NCBI RefSeq assembly: GCF_021991875.1
Contig: NZ_JAHLKR010000016.1
Span: 558,001 to 622,000, forward strand
Direction of reading: 5' to 3'
DNA: 64,000 nt
DNA from: Mycetohabitans sp. B8
GTDB lineage: Bacteria > Pseudomonadota > Gammaproteobacteria > Burkholderiales > Burkholderiaceae
Shown here: piece by piece, positions 44,006 through 53,376 of the stretch
Layout: each line of letters begins with the position of its first letter
How positions within the stretch are numbered: the first letter of the stretch is position 1
Program-made: the position numbers and the translations under genes
The notes under the pieces: model-generated
What the model saw: the letters and a program-made list of their open reading frames with translations, nothing else
What the model was told of the DNA's origin: nothing
The model's database searches: none

Positions 44006-45178
44006 ATGCCACATCCTCTCTCCTCGAACGTCGCACCGCGTGCCAGCCAAGGCACGCAGACATTCGATCCGGTTCCCCCAACGGCTTGCACGCCCGATGC
44101 AGGCGGGTGTCACACCATCGCGCAACGACGTTATGGGGCACATCGACTCGACGGGCTGAGTGCCAAGCAACCGTCCAATGGCCCGCGAATTGCCACTGGC
44201 CTGAACGAAATGCCAACGGAGATTCTCGCCAACATATTCCGCGGCCTTCCGCTCAGCGATACGGCGCAGTTGTCCGAGGACAACCACAAGTTCCGACAGA
44301 TACTGCTGCCTCAACGGCATTGCTTTCTCGTGAGCAAAAAGCTTCAGGCCGTTCGCCAACTGGCCTCCGGCCCCAAACAGCACGATCAAGCAAGAAAGCT
44401 ATGGACGGTGGCACTGGAACGGCTCGAGCACAGTCGTGCCGAACTAGATTCGGTCATTCAGTCCTTTGAACTCAAATGGCTGGCGCCGCGGGACAGGAAG
44501 GACGTGCTAGACCAGATGATCGACCATGTGATGTGCTCCGATGACCGCGCGTCGTCCGCGGCACACCACAACGAGCAGGACGGCAGCTTGCCGTCGGGTG
44601 ATAACGCGTCGGCACGCGAACTGCAACGTCGCGCCCTGCTGCACCACCTAAAGTCGCAAATAGAAGCGCTGCCGGAAGGCGAACGCGCACCGGCACTGAT
44701 ACGGATCATCGGATTGCAAGGCAAGGAAGCGATGACGGTCGAAAGAGTGTTTCCGCGAATCCACAACGGAAATGTCGGGATATCGAACCGCAACTACGCC
44801 ATTCATTTGCTGAACTACGGTTTTTCCGACGGCGAGGCCGCCATGCTCGCCGGTGAGCGCGATCAGCATGCGTTGGAGAATCCCGACATCGAGATATGCA
44901 CTGCCATCATCGCATGGCGGCCCAAAGACCTGCCGCTGCACACGTTCGTCAGCTTGCTCGGACAGGCAATAGGCGAAGCCCGCCGTCACGGCGACAAGCA
45001 TAGCGTAGGCGCCGAAGACGCGACGGCGGACGAGGAGCGATCTCGGCTTGTGCAGCGGCTAAGGAACCTGACCGGCAACTCGGAATCCGACGCGCGCCCT
45101 CTATCGCGGCCAACACTGAATCGTATCGTGTCGCAGTCGACACTGGACCATATCGCACGCCTGCGTACGGGAGCCTGA
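44006..45178 (+). CDS. F-box protein, candidate type III effector
   Basis: A 390-residue protein with no signal peptide. Residues 1-62 are Ser/Pro/Thr-rich and disordered, as in type III secretion signals. Residues about 66-104 form an F-box: GLNEMPTEILANIFRGLPLS then DTAQLSEDNHKFRQIL, matching the eukaryotic Lp-E-ll-IF--Lpl-dl-rls-vnk-fr pattern that binds Skp1 of SCF ubiquitin ligases. The remaining 280 residues are helical and may recruit targets; no leucine-rich repeats are visible. The start is the ATG behind the hrpII-like box; a TTG at 43895 would place the box inside the gene. A host-directed role is inferred. Confidence 0.75.
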   Translation: MPHPLSSNVAPRASQGTQTFDPVPPTACTPDAGGCHTIAQRRYGAHRLDGLSAKQPSNGPRIATGLNEMPTEILANIFRGLPLSDTAQLSEDNHKFRQILLPQRHCFLVSKKLQAVRQLASGPKQHDQARKLWTVALERLEHSRAELDSVIQSFELKWLAPRDRKDVLDQMIDHVMCSDDRASSAAHHNEQDGSLPSGDNASARELQRRALLHHLKSQIEALPEGERAPALIRIIGLQGKEAMTVERVFPRIHNGNVGISNRNYAIHLLNYGFSDGEAAMLAGERDQHALENPDIEICTAIIAWRPKDLPLHTFVSLLGQAIGEARRHGDKHSVGAEDATADEERSRLVQRLRNLTGNSESDARPLSRPTLNRIVSQSTLDHIARLRTGA

Positions 45179-45201
45179 CCAAACGTTTGTTGTTCTGGCG
45201 C

Positions 45202-45375
45202 TCACGGATGCCGGATAGAGTCGACCGACGCGCGCGCATAGGCATGCGGCTTCCAATCCGGCAAGCTGACGGCGATCGCGACAACGCAGCCAGCCGGTAC
45301 GCCGAACACGCTTGAGTTGACCGGCTCAACGCCGAACCAGAGTGGCCCGCTGAAACCGGTCAGCCGCATCACGAA
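45202..45375 (-). pseudogene. C-terminal remnant of a sodium:solute (acetate) symporter
   Basis: The minus strand gives MRLTGFSGPLWFGVEPVNSS then VFGVPAGCVVAIAVSLPDWK, which resembles the extreme C-terminus of ActP/VC_2705-type symporters (TGFxGPxWFGI..ISAGVFGVP). The rest of the gene is missing. It lies directly downstream of acs, with which acetate symporters are often linked, so it is probably what is left after a deletion. The TGA is at 45204-45202. Confidence 0.5.
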
Positions 45376-45460
45376 CGGATATATAGAACGGCAAGTGGAA
45401 GCCGACGAAACGCCACGCCACCAGCGCCGGCGCGACTGCGCGCGCCACGCGCTGTATCGC

Positions 45461-47446
45461 TCAGCGGGCCTCGTTCAACTGTTCGAGGATCGCCGGGTTC
45501 TCCAGCGTGGACACGTCCTGCGTAATCGTCTCGCCCTTGGCAAGCGAGCGCAGCAGCCGCCGCATGATCTTGCCGGAGCGGGTCTTGGGCAAGTTCTCCC
45601 CAAACCGGATGTCCTTCGGCTTGGCGATCGGCCCAATTTCCTTGGCCACCCATGCACGCAATTCATTCGCTACTTGCACCGCCTCGTCGCCCTGCGGGCG
45701 GGCGCGCTTGAGCACGACGAAAGCAACCACCGCCTCACCGGTCGTATCATCGGGCCGCCCGACGACCGCCGCTTCGGCGACAATCGGATTGGCGACCAGC
45801 GCCGACTCGATCTCCATCGTGCCAAGGCGGTGGCCGGAGACGTTCAGCACGTCATCGATGCGGCCCATGATCGTGAAATAGCCGGTGTCCTTGTCCCGCA
45901 CGCTGCCGTCCCCTGCGAGGTACAGCCTGCCGCCCAACTCTTCCGGGAAGTAGCTCTTCTTAAAGCGCTCGGGATCGCCCCAGATCGTGCGGATCATCGA
46001 TGGCCACGGACGCTTAACCACCAGGATCCCACCCTGCCCATTTGGCACATCCTGGCCGGTCTCGTCGACGATCGCCGCCATGATGCCCGGCAGCGGCAGC
46101 GTGCAGGAGCCGGGCACCAGCGGCGTGGCCCCGGGTAACGGCGCGATCATGTGGCCGCCGGTCTCAGTCTGCCACCACGTGTCGATCACCGGACAGCGCT
46201 TGCCGCCGATCTGCTCGTAATACCAGACCCACGCCTGCGGGTTGATCGGCTCGCCAACCGTGCCGATGATACGCAGCGAGGACAAATCGTACGCGCTCGG
46301 GTGGCACTTCGAGTCCACGTCGGACGCCTTGATCAGCGAGCGGATCGCCGTGGGTGCGGTGTAAAATACGGTCACCTTGTGGCGTGCAATCATGTCCCAG
46401 AAACGGCCCGCATTCGGATAGGTTGGCACACCCTCGAACACCACCTGGGTCGCACCGCACGCAAGCGGTCCGTACGCGATATACGTATGGCCAGTGATCC
46501 AGCCGATGTCGGCGGTACACCAGAACACGTCGTGCGGTTTGATATCGAACGCCCATTTCATCGTCAACGCGGCCCACAGCAGATAGCCGCCGGTGCTGTG
46601 CTGCACGCCCTTCGGCTTGCCGGTAGAACCCGACGTATACAGAATAAACAGCGGATGTTCAGCGCCGACCCATTCCGGCTCGCATTGCTCAGGCTGTTGG
46701 GCCACCAGTTCATGCAGCCAATGGTCGCGCCCTTCGTGCCAGGCAACCTTGCCACCGGTGCGCTGATAGACGATGACATCCTTCACCGCGTCGCATCCGC
46801 CCATCGCCAGTGCCTCGTCAGCAATACGCTTGAGCGGCAGCGCCTTACCGCCGCGCATCTGCTCGTCGGCAGTGACCAGCGCCACGGCGCCGACATCGAT
46901 CAGCCGCTCATTGAGCGATTTCGACGAAAACCCGCCAAACACGACTGAATGCGTCGCGCCGATCCGGGCACAGGCGTGCATCGCGACGACGCCTTCAACC
47001 GACATCGGCATGTAAATCACCACGCGATCGCCCTTGCGCACGCCGCGCGACTTCAGCGCATTGGCGAACTGGCACACGCGCCGGTGCAGTTCGCCGTATG
47101 AGACAGGCGTGACCGTGCCATCGTCAGCCTCGAACACGATTGCGTTCTTCTGCGCGTGGCCCGCGGCGATCTGCCGGTCCAGGCAATTGTATGATGCGTT
47201 GAGCTGGCCGTCCTCGAACCACGTGTAGAACGGCGCATTGGATTCGTCCAGCACTTTCGTGAACGGCTTGTGCCACGCCAGGTGCTCGCGCGCCAGACGA
47301 GCCCAGAATCCGTCGTAGTCGTGCTCGGCTTCGGCGAGCAGCGCCCGATAGGCATCCATGCCGGCGATGGCGGCCGCCGCGGCCGTGGTCTGTGCACAGG
47401 GAGAAAACACGCGCTGCTCTTGCAGGACCGATTCAATGGCAGACAT
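45461..47446 (-). CDS. acs: Acetyl-CoA synthetase
   Basis: Activates acetate to acetyl-CoA through acetyl-AMP. The 661-residue product has the AMP-binding loop [58 protein letters not shown] and the C-terminal [20 protein letters not shown], whose Lys is the usual acetylation site. The start [17 protein letters not shown] at 47446 has AGGAG upstream; the frame extends to 47554 without conservation. Confidence 0.97.
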   Translation of the reverse strand: MSAIESVLQEQRVFSPCAQTTAAAAAIAGMDAYRALLAEAEHDYDGFWARLAREHLAWHKPFTKVLDESNAPFYTWFEDGQLNASYNCLDRQIAAGHAQKNAIVFEADDGTVTPVSYGELHRRVCQFANALKSRGVRKGDRVVIYMPMSVEGVVAMHACARIGATHSVVFGGFSSKSLNERLIDVGAVALVTADEQMRGGKALPLKRIADEALAMGGCDAVKDVIVYQRTGGKVAWHEGRDHWLHELVAQQPEQCEPEWVGAEHPLFILYTSGSTGKPKGVQHSTGGYLLWAALTMKWAFDIKPHDVFWCTADIGWITGHTYIAYGPLACGATQVVFEGVPTYPNAGRFWDMIARHKVTVFYTAPTAIRSLIKASDVDSKCHPSAYDLSSLRIIGTVGEPINPQAWVWYYEQIGGKRCPVIDTWWQTETGGHMIAPLPGATPLVPGSCTLPLPGIMAAIVDETGQDVPNGQGGILVVKRPWPSMIRTIWGDPERFKKSYFPEELGGRLYLAGDGSVRDKDTGYFTIMGRIDDVLNVSGHRLGTMEIESALVANPIVAEAAVVGRPDDTTGEAVVAFVVLKRARPQGDEAVQVANELRAWVAKEIGPIAKPKDIRFGENLPKTRSGKIMRRLLRSLAKGETITQDVSTLENPAILEQLNEAR

Positions 47447-48254
47447 CAAACTATCTCCTGATAATGGAATGAAAAAAATCGTTGTCGTGTGCCGCCGTAT
47501 CGCATCGCTGTCGCAACGCACCGGACAAGCCGCCGCGCGCCGCCGCATTGCCACACATCGGCGTGAGTGTCTCCGCCCCCGCCTGTGACCAGCGGCCGGG
47601 CGGCGCAGTGTCGCGCTGCCGCCCGGCCTGCAAAGTCATACGCACTTTACGATAAGCCTATCGCCTTACTCACAACTGACGCTGCTGCACCGCAGCAAAG
47701 ACGGTCGCTGCACCGCATCGACCCACGTGCTTGCTAGCGCTTACCCAGAACTCTACAATGCTTGCTCAATTAAGAAGAAGCTAAACGGCATCAGATTCGC
47801 CGTGTTCCCGCAGTGAACCGCTACGCACGCTTGCCGCTATCCGCGAAGCTACTCGTCGGCACCCATGTTGACATTCGCAAGAGCGTCATCGCATTCGTTC
47901 CGGTGCCGGTCTTCGCGTTACGGCGGTTCATAAGCGCGATCGGCGTGCTCTGGACGATGCATACGAGCTCGCCTTTCTTGGCGAGCGTCCGAGCGCAGCG
48001 CACGGGCGCGCGCTGGTATGCGTGGTCGCCGGCATGGCGTTGGCCAGCATGTGGCCAGCTCACGTCCCGTCGATCGCGTCGTGCCCCGTCGCCCGCGCGT
48101 GAGCCAAGCGTGCCGCGCCAATCGGCCAAGCCGGGCGCGCCGCGGCAATTCTACTGCGACGCGGTACAATGACTGCGTTTTTGGTCCCACCCTGGCGTTC
48201 GCCCCTGCCCGCGCGCGTGCACGGGCAGTGCGACACCGTTTATTCAGCTGCACG
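47447..48254. other. Intergenic region between acs and the UPF0114 gene
   Basis: About 800 bp between divergent genes. Open frames exist on both strands (for example 47813-48172 plus, 47821-48129 minus), but they are Arg-rich shadows without ribosome sites or recognisable domains. I see no RNA gene. Confidence 0.45.
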
Positions 48255-48827
48255 ATGCCTTCCAGTCACCCGCCATTTTCGCCGTCTGGGCCGCGCCGTA
48301 TGCGCGCGCTGCCATCGCTGATCTTCTTCAGCCGCTGGCTGCAACTGCCCCTGTACCTGGGCCTGATCCTCGCACAAGCCATCTACGTGTTCCTATTCCT
48401 CAAGGAGCTTTGGCACCTGGTATCGCACGCGGCGTCGCTGACCGAGACCAATGTGATGCTGGTGGTGCTCGGGCTGATCGACGTCGTGATGATCTCGAAT
48501 TTGCTGATCATGGTGATCATCGGCGGCTACGAGACGTTCGTGTCGCGACTGGGTCTGGAGGGCCACCCGGACGAACCGGAGTGGCTCGACCACGTCAATG
48601 CCGGCGTGCTGAAGGTCAAGCTATCGATGGCGCTGATCAGCATCTCGTCGATCCACTTGCTCAAGACCTTCATCGATCCCGACCAGCATTCGTCGCAGGC
48701 GGTGATGTGGCAGGTGCTAATCCACGCCGCGTTCCTGCTGTCGGCGCTCGTGATGGCCTGGGTGGACCGGCTCACATCGCACGCGCCGCATGTTCCTGTT
48801 TCAGTAGCCGCTTCGACCCACGATTGA
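48255..48827 (+). CDS. UPF0114/YqhA family membrane protein (TIGR00645)
   Basis: A 190-residue inner-membrane protein with four helices. Characteristic segments are FFSRWLQLPLYLGLILAQAI, LGLIDVVMISNLLIMVIIGG followed by YETFVSR, and KLSMALISISSIHLLKTFID, the YqhA pattern. The function is unknown, but conservation across proteobacteria is high and it often lies next to fumarase in Burkholderia, as here (47 bp). Confidence 0.92.
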   Translation: MPSSHPPFSPSGPRRMRALPSLIFFSRWLQLPLYLGLILAQAIYVFLFLKELWHLVSHAASLTETNVMLVVLGLIDVVMISNLLIMVIIGGYETFVSRLGLEGHPDEPEWLDHVNAGVLKVKLSMALISISSIHLLKTFIDPDQHSSQAVMWQVLIHAAFLLSALVMAWVDRLTSHAPHVPVSVAASTHD

Positions 48828-48874
48828 GCGTTGATTCCGCCGCCAACCGATGCGGCCCCCATGAGAAAAGCACC

Positions 48875-50398
48875 ATGACAGTCATCAAGCAGGAAGACCT
48901 GATCCAAAGCATTGCCGATGCGCTGCAATACATCAGCTACTACCATCCGCTGGATTATATCCAGGCGCTGGGCCGCGCCTACGAGCGCGAGCAAAGCCCG
49001 GCAGCGAAGGACGCGATCGCGCAGATCCTCACTAACAGCCGGATGTGCGCTGAGGGGCGCCGCCCAATCTGCCAGGACACCGGCATCGTCACGGTGTTCG
49101 TCAAGGTCGGCATGGACGTACGCTGGGATGGCGCGACGATGAGCGTGACGGATATGATCAACGAAGGCGTGCGGCGCGGCTACACGCACCCGGACAACGT
49201 GCTGCGCGCCTCGATCGTCAACCCGCCCGAAGGTGCGCGCAAGAACACCCGAGACAACACGCCAGCAGTAATCCACTATGAGATCGTTCCAGGCGACACA
49301 CTCGACGTGCAGGTGGCAGCCAAGGGTGGCGGCTCAGAGAACAAGTCAAAGTTGGCGATGCTGAACCCGTCCGATTCGATCGTTGACTGGGTGCTCAAGA
49401 CTGTACCGACGATGGGTGCCGGCTGGTGCCCACCGGGCATGCTCGGCATCGGCATCGGCGGCACCGCCGAGAAGGCAGTGTTGATGGCGAAGGAATCGCT
49501 AATGGGTCCGATCGACATTCAAGATGTGATCGCCCGCGGGCCACGCGACTGGATTGAGGAACTGCGCATCGAGTTGCACGAGAAGGTCAACGCGCTGGGC
49601 ATTGGCGCACAAGGGCTGGGTGGCCTGTCGACTGTGCTGGACGTGAAGATCATGGCGGCGCCCACGCACGCGGCCAGCAAGCCGATCGCGATCATCCCGA
49701 ACTGCGCGGCGACCCGCCATGCGCACTTCACGCTCGACGGCTCCGGCGTCGCGCGGCTGGTCCCCCCACCGCTGGATGCATGGCCCAATGTGCGTTGGCA
49801 GCCGAACACTGAGACCAGCCAGCGCGTGGACCTCGATACGCTGACGCGCGAGCAAGTCGCCAACTGGAAACCGGGCCAGACACTGTTGCTCTCGGGCAAA
49901 ATGCTAACCGGACGCGATGCCGCGCATAAGCGCATTGCGGACATGCTGGCCAACGGCCAGCCGCTGCCGGTCGACTTCACGAACCGCGTGATTTATTATG
50001 TCGGCCCGGTCGATCCGGTGCGCGACGAAGTCGTCGGCCCCGCCGGCCCGACAACCGCGACGCGGATGGACAAGTTCACCGAGATGATGCTCGCGCGGAC
50101 CGGCCTCATTTCGATGATTGGCAAGGCCGAGCGCGGCCCGATCGCGATCGATGCGATCAAGCAGCACAAAGCTGCTTACCTGATGGCGGTCGGCGGCGCC
50201 GCGTATCTCGTGTCCAAGGCAATCCGCAACTCGCGCGTGGTCGCGTTCGAGGATCTCGGGATGGAGGCCATCTACGAGTTCGAGGTCAAGGACATGCCGG
50301 TCACCGTGGCGGTCGATTCCAACGGTACATCGGTCCATCAGACTGGCCCGAAGGAATGGCAGGCCAGGATCGGCAAGTTTTCAATTGCGGCCGCGTAG
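48875..50398 (+). CDS. fumA: Fumarate hydratase, class I (Fe-S)
   Basis: Interconverts fumarate and malate in the TCA cycle with an oxygen-sensitive [4Fe-4S] cluster. The 507-residue product has the N-terminal cluster Cys in RRPICQDTGIVTVFVKVG, further Cys in GWCPPGMLGIGIGGTAEKAV and IIPNCAATRHAHFTLDGSG, and the C-terminal domain from MLTGRDAAHKRIADML to EAIYEFEVKDMPVTVAVDS. The single-chain fusion is typical of FumA/B-type enzymes. Confidence 0.96.
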   Translation: MTVIKQEDLIQSIADALQYISYYHPLDYIQALGRAYEREQSPAAKDAIAQILTNSRMCAEGRRPICQDTGIVTVFVKVGMDVRWDGATMSVTDMINEGVRRGYTHPDNVLRASIVNPPEGARKNTRDNTPAVIHYEIVPGDTLDVQVAAKGGGSENKSKLAMLNPSDSIVDWVLKTVPTMGAGWCPPGMLGIGIGGTAEKAVLMAKESLMGPIDIQDVIARGPRDWIEELRIELHEKVNALGIGAQGLGGLSTVLDVKIMAAPTHAASKPIAIIPNCAATRHAHFTLDGSGVARLVPPPLDAWPNVRWQPNTETSQRVDLDTLTREQVANWKPGQTLLLSGKMLTGRDAAHKRIADMLANGQPLPVDFTNRVIYYVGPVDPVRDEVVGPAGPTTATRMDKFTEMMLARTGLISMIGKAERGPIAIDAIKQHKAAYLMAVGGAAYLVSKAIRNSRVVAFEDLGMEAIYEFEVKDMPVTVAVDSNGTSVHQTGPKEWQARIGKFSIAAA

Positions 50399-50510
50399 CG
50401 GATCGGCGGGCCGCGCAGCGGCGCAGCTTCACATTTAGCAGGCAACGGACTGCTCTGTTCGATCAATGACTTGCACACCGTCCGTGCCTGTCCCCAACAA
50501 GGAACCGATC

Positions 50511-50990
50511 ATGCAAGGCGACAAAAAAGTCATCGAATATCTGAACGCTCAGTTGAAGAACGAACTGACAGCGATCAACCAGTACTTTCTGCATGCGCGG
50601 ATGTACCGGCACTGGGGGCTGGACAAACTAGGCAAGCACGAATACGACGAGTCAATCGGTGAAATGAAGCACGCCGACTGGCTGATCGAGCGCGTATTCA
50701 TGCTCGATGGCTTGCCGAATCTGCAGGATCTGCACAAGCTACTGGTCGGCGAGACTACGCAGGAAATCCTTGAATGCGACCTGAAGCTCGAACTGGCGTC
50801 GCAAGCGACCTGCAAGGAAGCGATCGCGTATTGCGAGTCCGTGCAGGACTATGTGTCACGCGAAATCTTCCGCCGCATCCTGGACGACACGGAAGAGCAC
50901 ATCGATTGGCTCGAGACACAACTTGAGTTAATCAACAAGGTGGGCATCCAGAATTACCAGCAGTCCATGATGGCGGCCGTCCAATCGTAA
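50511..50990 (+). CDS. bfr: Bacterioferritin
   Basis: A 24-subunit heme-containing iron store with ferroxidase activity. The 159-residue product has the di-iron ligands in [40 protein letters not shown] (heme Met in the family is the Met of this segment) and [17 protein letters not shown]. The start is the Met at 50511 behind AAGGAACC. Its redox partner Bfd is encoded about 1 kb downstream beyond murI. Confidence 0.97.
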   Translation: MQGDKKVIEYLNAQLKNELTAINQYFLHARMYRHWGLDKLGKHEYDESIGEMKHADWLIERVFMLDGLPNLQDLHKLLVGETTQEILECDLKLELASQATCKEAIAYCESVQDYVSREIFRRILDDTEEHIDWLETQLELINKVGIQNYQQSMMAAVQS

Positions 50991-51023
50991 GCTGCGGCCG
51001 CCACCAGCACGGTGAGGATGACG

Positions 51024-51881
51024 ATGCGCAACGCGGCGCCGATCGGCGTGTTCGACTCCGGAGTCGGGGGCTTGTCGGTGCTGCGCGCGATCCGTGCGGC
51101 GTTACCGAACGAGGCGCTGCTGTATTGCGCCGATTCCCGCTACGCGCCGTATGGCGAGCGCGACGACACGTTCATCGCGGCGCGCACGCTGAGCATCGGC
51201 CGGTGGCTCGCGACGCAACATGTGAAGGCGATTGTGGTGGCCTGCAACACCGCCACCGCGCATACCGTATCGATGCTGCGCGAGCGGCTGCAGCTGCCGA
51301 TCATCGGCGTCGAGCCAGGCATCAAGCCTGCCGCATTGCAGTCGCGCACCCGCGTGGCCGGCGTACTGGCGACCGCCAGCACGCTCAAGAGCGCGCGCTT
51401 CAACGCGCTGCTCGCCCAGTACGGCAGCGATTGCCGATTCGTGTGCCAGGCGGGCCATGGCCTGGTCGATGCCATCGAGGCGGGCGACATCGGTTCGCCG
51501 GTCGTCATGCAGCGTCTGTCCGCGTGTCTGCAGCCGATCTTGGACGCCAGCGCCGACACGCTGGTGCTGGGTTGCACCCATTATCCATTTCTGCTGGATG
51601 CGGTGCGTATGATCACCGCCGACCGGCTCCACATCATCGACACCGGCGACGCGATCGCGCGTCAACTGGTGCGGCGGCTGACCGACTTGCAGTTGCTGAT
51701 CCACGCTGGCCCGGCCGCTGCGCACGCCGAGCCGACACTTGCGCCAGCGCCGTTGCGACTCGTCACCACAGGCGACGCCCCGCAATTGACCCGCATCGCT
51801 TGGCAACTGCTCGGCGTCGATGTGGCCGCCGAACACGTCGAAATAGCGTCGAAACCGATTTATTTCGACGCACCAGCCTGA
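51024..51881 (+). CDS. murI: Glutamate racemase
   Basis: Makes D-glutamate for peptidoglycan. The 285-residue product has IGVFDSGVGGLSVLRAIRAA, VACNTATAHTVSMLRERL with the first catalytic Cys, and LVLGCTHYPFLLDAVR with the second, at normal length. Three in-frame starts (GTG 51012, ATG 51018, ATG 51024) are possible; GGTGAGG is best spaced for 51024. Confidence 0.96.
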   Translation: MRNAAPIGVFDSGVGGLSVLRAIRAALPNEALLYCADSRYAPYGERDDTFIAARTLSIGRWLATQHVKAIVVACNTATAHTVSMLRERLQLPIIGVEPGIKPAALQSRTRVAGVLATASTLKSARFNALLAQYGSDCRFVCQAGHGLVDAIEAGDIGSPVVMQRLSACLQPILDASADTLVLGCTHYPFLLDAVRMITADRLHIIDTGDAIARQLVRRLTDLQLLIHAGPAAAHAEPTLAPAPLRLVTTGDAPQLTRIAWQLLGVDVAAEHVEIASKPIYFDAPA

Positions 51882-51944
51882 CGCAAGGCCAGCCGACTGC
51901 TGTTACAAAAAATCATCGATCGCGCTTGCGCACGTCGCCACAAA

Positions 51945-51963
51945 GAATGATAATAATTCGCAT
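51945..51963 (+). promoter_or_regulatory. Fur box upstream of bfd
   Basis: GAATGATAATAATTCGCAT matches the 19-bp Fur consensus (GATAATGATAATCATTATC) in its AATGATAAT core and AAT half, 23 bp before the bfd start. It predicts derepression of bfd, and possibly tonB-exbBD, under iron limitation. Confidence 0.75.
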
Positions 51964-51985
51964 TAACGTTAGCTGTCAGCGCATC

Positions 51986-52234
51986 ATGATCGTCTGCGTG
52001 TGCAAGTCTGTTTCCGATCGTACTATCCGTGCATCGCTGGAGTCCGGTGCATCGACGTTCGACGAGTTGCAATTCGAGTTGGGCGTGGCAACGTGCTGCG
52101 GCAAGTGTGAGGAAACCGTGCGCGACCTGGTTGCCGCCTGCGGCGCGTGCCCAAGCCTGTGCGGCCCCGGCGCTCACCCGGCACGTCATATGGCACCGGT
52201 ACCGGTTGCGTTTTACGAACGCAAGGCGGCCTGA
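51986..52234 (+). CDS. bfd: Bacterioferritin-associated ferredoxin
   Basis: A [2Fe-2S] protein that reduces bacterioferritin to release iron. The four ligands are in MIVCVCKSVSDRTI and GVATCCGKCEETVRDLV (CxC and CxxC; a third adjacent Cys lies before the pair). An ordinary Bfd has about 65-75 residues; this one has 82, with a C-terminal tail. A Fur box lies directly upstream. Confidence 0.94.
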   Translation: MIVCVCKSVSDRTIRASLESGASTFDELQFELGVATCCGKCEETVRDLVAACGACPSLCGPGAHPARHMAPVPVAFYERKAA

Positions 52235-52371
52235 CGCGGGTTGATGCCGTGCTGGGCTGCGGCCCGATGCCGCGTCGGTTCTGCCTGGGTCCGTCCTTCT
52301 CCGTGCAAGCCAGCGCGACGCGCGAGCCAGCCACGTTACCTCGCTACCTCGCCTTGCGCCCGGAGGGCTTC

Positions 52372-52434
52372 ATGGAACTGCTGCTTGGATTCGCGACAAC
52401 GCTATGCATCTCTTTTCTGATTTTCCGACGCTGA
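52372..52434 (+). CDS. Possible 20-residue membrane peptide
   Basis: ATG with GGAGGG 6 bases upstream; it encodes MELLLGFATTLCISFLIFRR, a single hydrophobic helix with a positive C-terminus. It lies between bfd and tonB in the same direction. Short hydrophobic frames also arise by chance, so this is tentative. Confidence 0.25.
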   Translation: MELLLGFATTLCISFLIFRR

Positions 52435-52521
52435 GCCCGGCACACTGCAGCCCGCGTCGAAGCAAAGCCGGCCATTGTCCACGTCGTGCCCCCCGTGTAT
52501 CTGTCATCGGCCAACGCTAAT

Positions 52522-53280
52522 ATGCGGGTTTCCCCCAGTTCGGCTAGAGCACTGCGCTCCAGTGCAGCCTCGCCGATAAAATCGCGCCCCGTCGTGCACT
52601 ACACGAGCACGCTCGCCGCAGTGGCACTGCTTCATGCCGGCGTGATCGCGTGGCTAGCTTATGGGCGTGCCGATACCGTCCCGACCGTGACGGTCGAGTC
52701 CCGGCCGATCATGGCCGAACTGCTGGCCCCGCCGGCACCGGTCGCAGTGCAATCCACGCCGACGCCTGCGCCCGCCCCCAACCCGAAGCCCCAGCCCAAG
52801 TCCGTGGTCATGCCGCGGCCCAGTCCCAAGCCCGTTGTCAAAAATCCTGCGCCGGCACCTACGCCGCCGATGCCGGTACGTGATACTCCATCGCAATCGG
52901 TACCTACAGCGCCGGCGTCCCCGGCAGCGCCCGCACCAGCACCCGTCGCCGAACCCGCGTCACCCGCGCCGAGCCCTCACTCGGTCGTCGCGCAAGGCGC
53001 ACCCAAGGGCGTCGCCAAGCTCGACTGCCAAATCGTGCGGCCCGATTACCCCGTGCTGTCCAGACGACGCGAGGAAACGGGCACGGTGATCATCAACCTG
53101 GTCGTCGGTCTGGACGGCAAGGTGGAGCGGGCCACGATCAAGAAAAGCAGCGGTTATGATCGATTGGATGACGCCGCGCGCAACGCTGCGCTAGCCAGCA
53201 CGTGCCGGCCGTACATCGAAAATGGGCAACCGATTCGGGTCACGGCCGACCAGCCGTACGTGTTCAATCTGAGCGACTGA
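52522..53280 (+). CDS. tonB: TonB energy-transducing protein
   Basis: Couples the inner-membrane proton gradient to outer-membrane siderophore receptors. The 252-residue product has one N-terminal helix (TSTLAAVALLHAGVIAWLAY), a long Pro-rich spacer (about 65-165) that spans the periplasm, and a C-terminal TonB domain with RPDYPVLSRRREETGTVIIN, LDGKVERATIKKSSGYDRLD and AALASTCRPYIENGQPIRV. ATG 52522 is preferred over GTG 52486. It heads the tonB-exbB-exbD operon. Confidence 0.94.
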   Translation: MRVSPSSARALRSSAASPIKSRPVVHYTSTLAAVALLHAGVIAWLAYGRADTVPTVTVESRPIMAELLAPPAPVAVQSTPTPAPAPNPKPQPKSVVMPRPSPKPVVKNPAPAPTPPMPVRDTPSQSVPTAPASPAAPAPAPVAEPASPAPSPHSVVAQGAPKGVAKLDCQIVRPDYPVLSRRREETGTVIINLVVGLDGKVERATIKKSSGYDRLDDAARNAALASTCRPYIENGQPIRVTADQPYVFNLSD

Positions 53281-53376
53281 GCAGCACCGCGATGGCTGAT
53301 GCCGCGCCGACGGTGCCCATTGCCGAGTCCGCCCGCTCAACAGCGTCACTGATAACGAGGATACGAAGGAAACACT

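Noticed and set aside
47813..48172. Open frames in the acs-UPF0114 gap
   Set aside because: Overlapping Arg-rich frames on both strands, no ribosome site, no domain.
48410..48874. Upstream extension of the fumarase frame
   Set aside because: It is an out-of-frame reading of the UPF0114 gene; fumarase begins MTVIKQEDLI at 48875.
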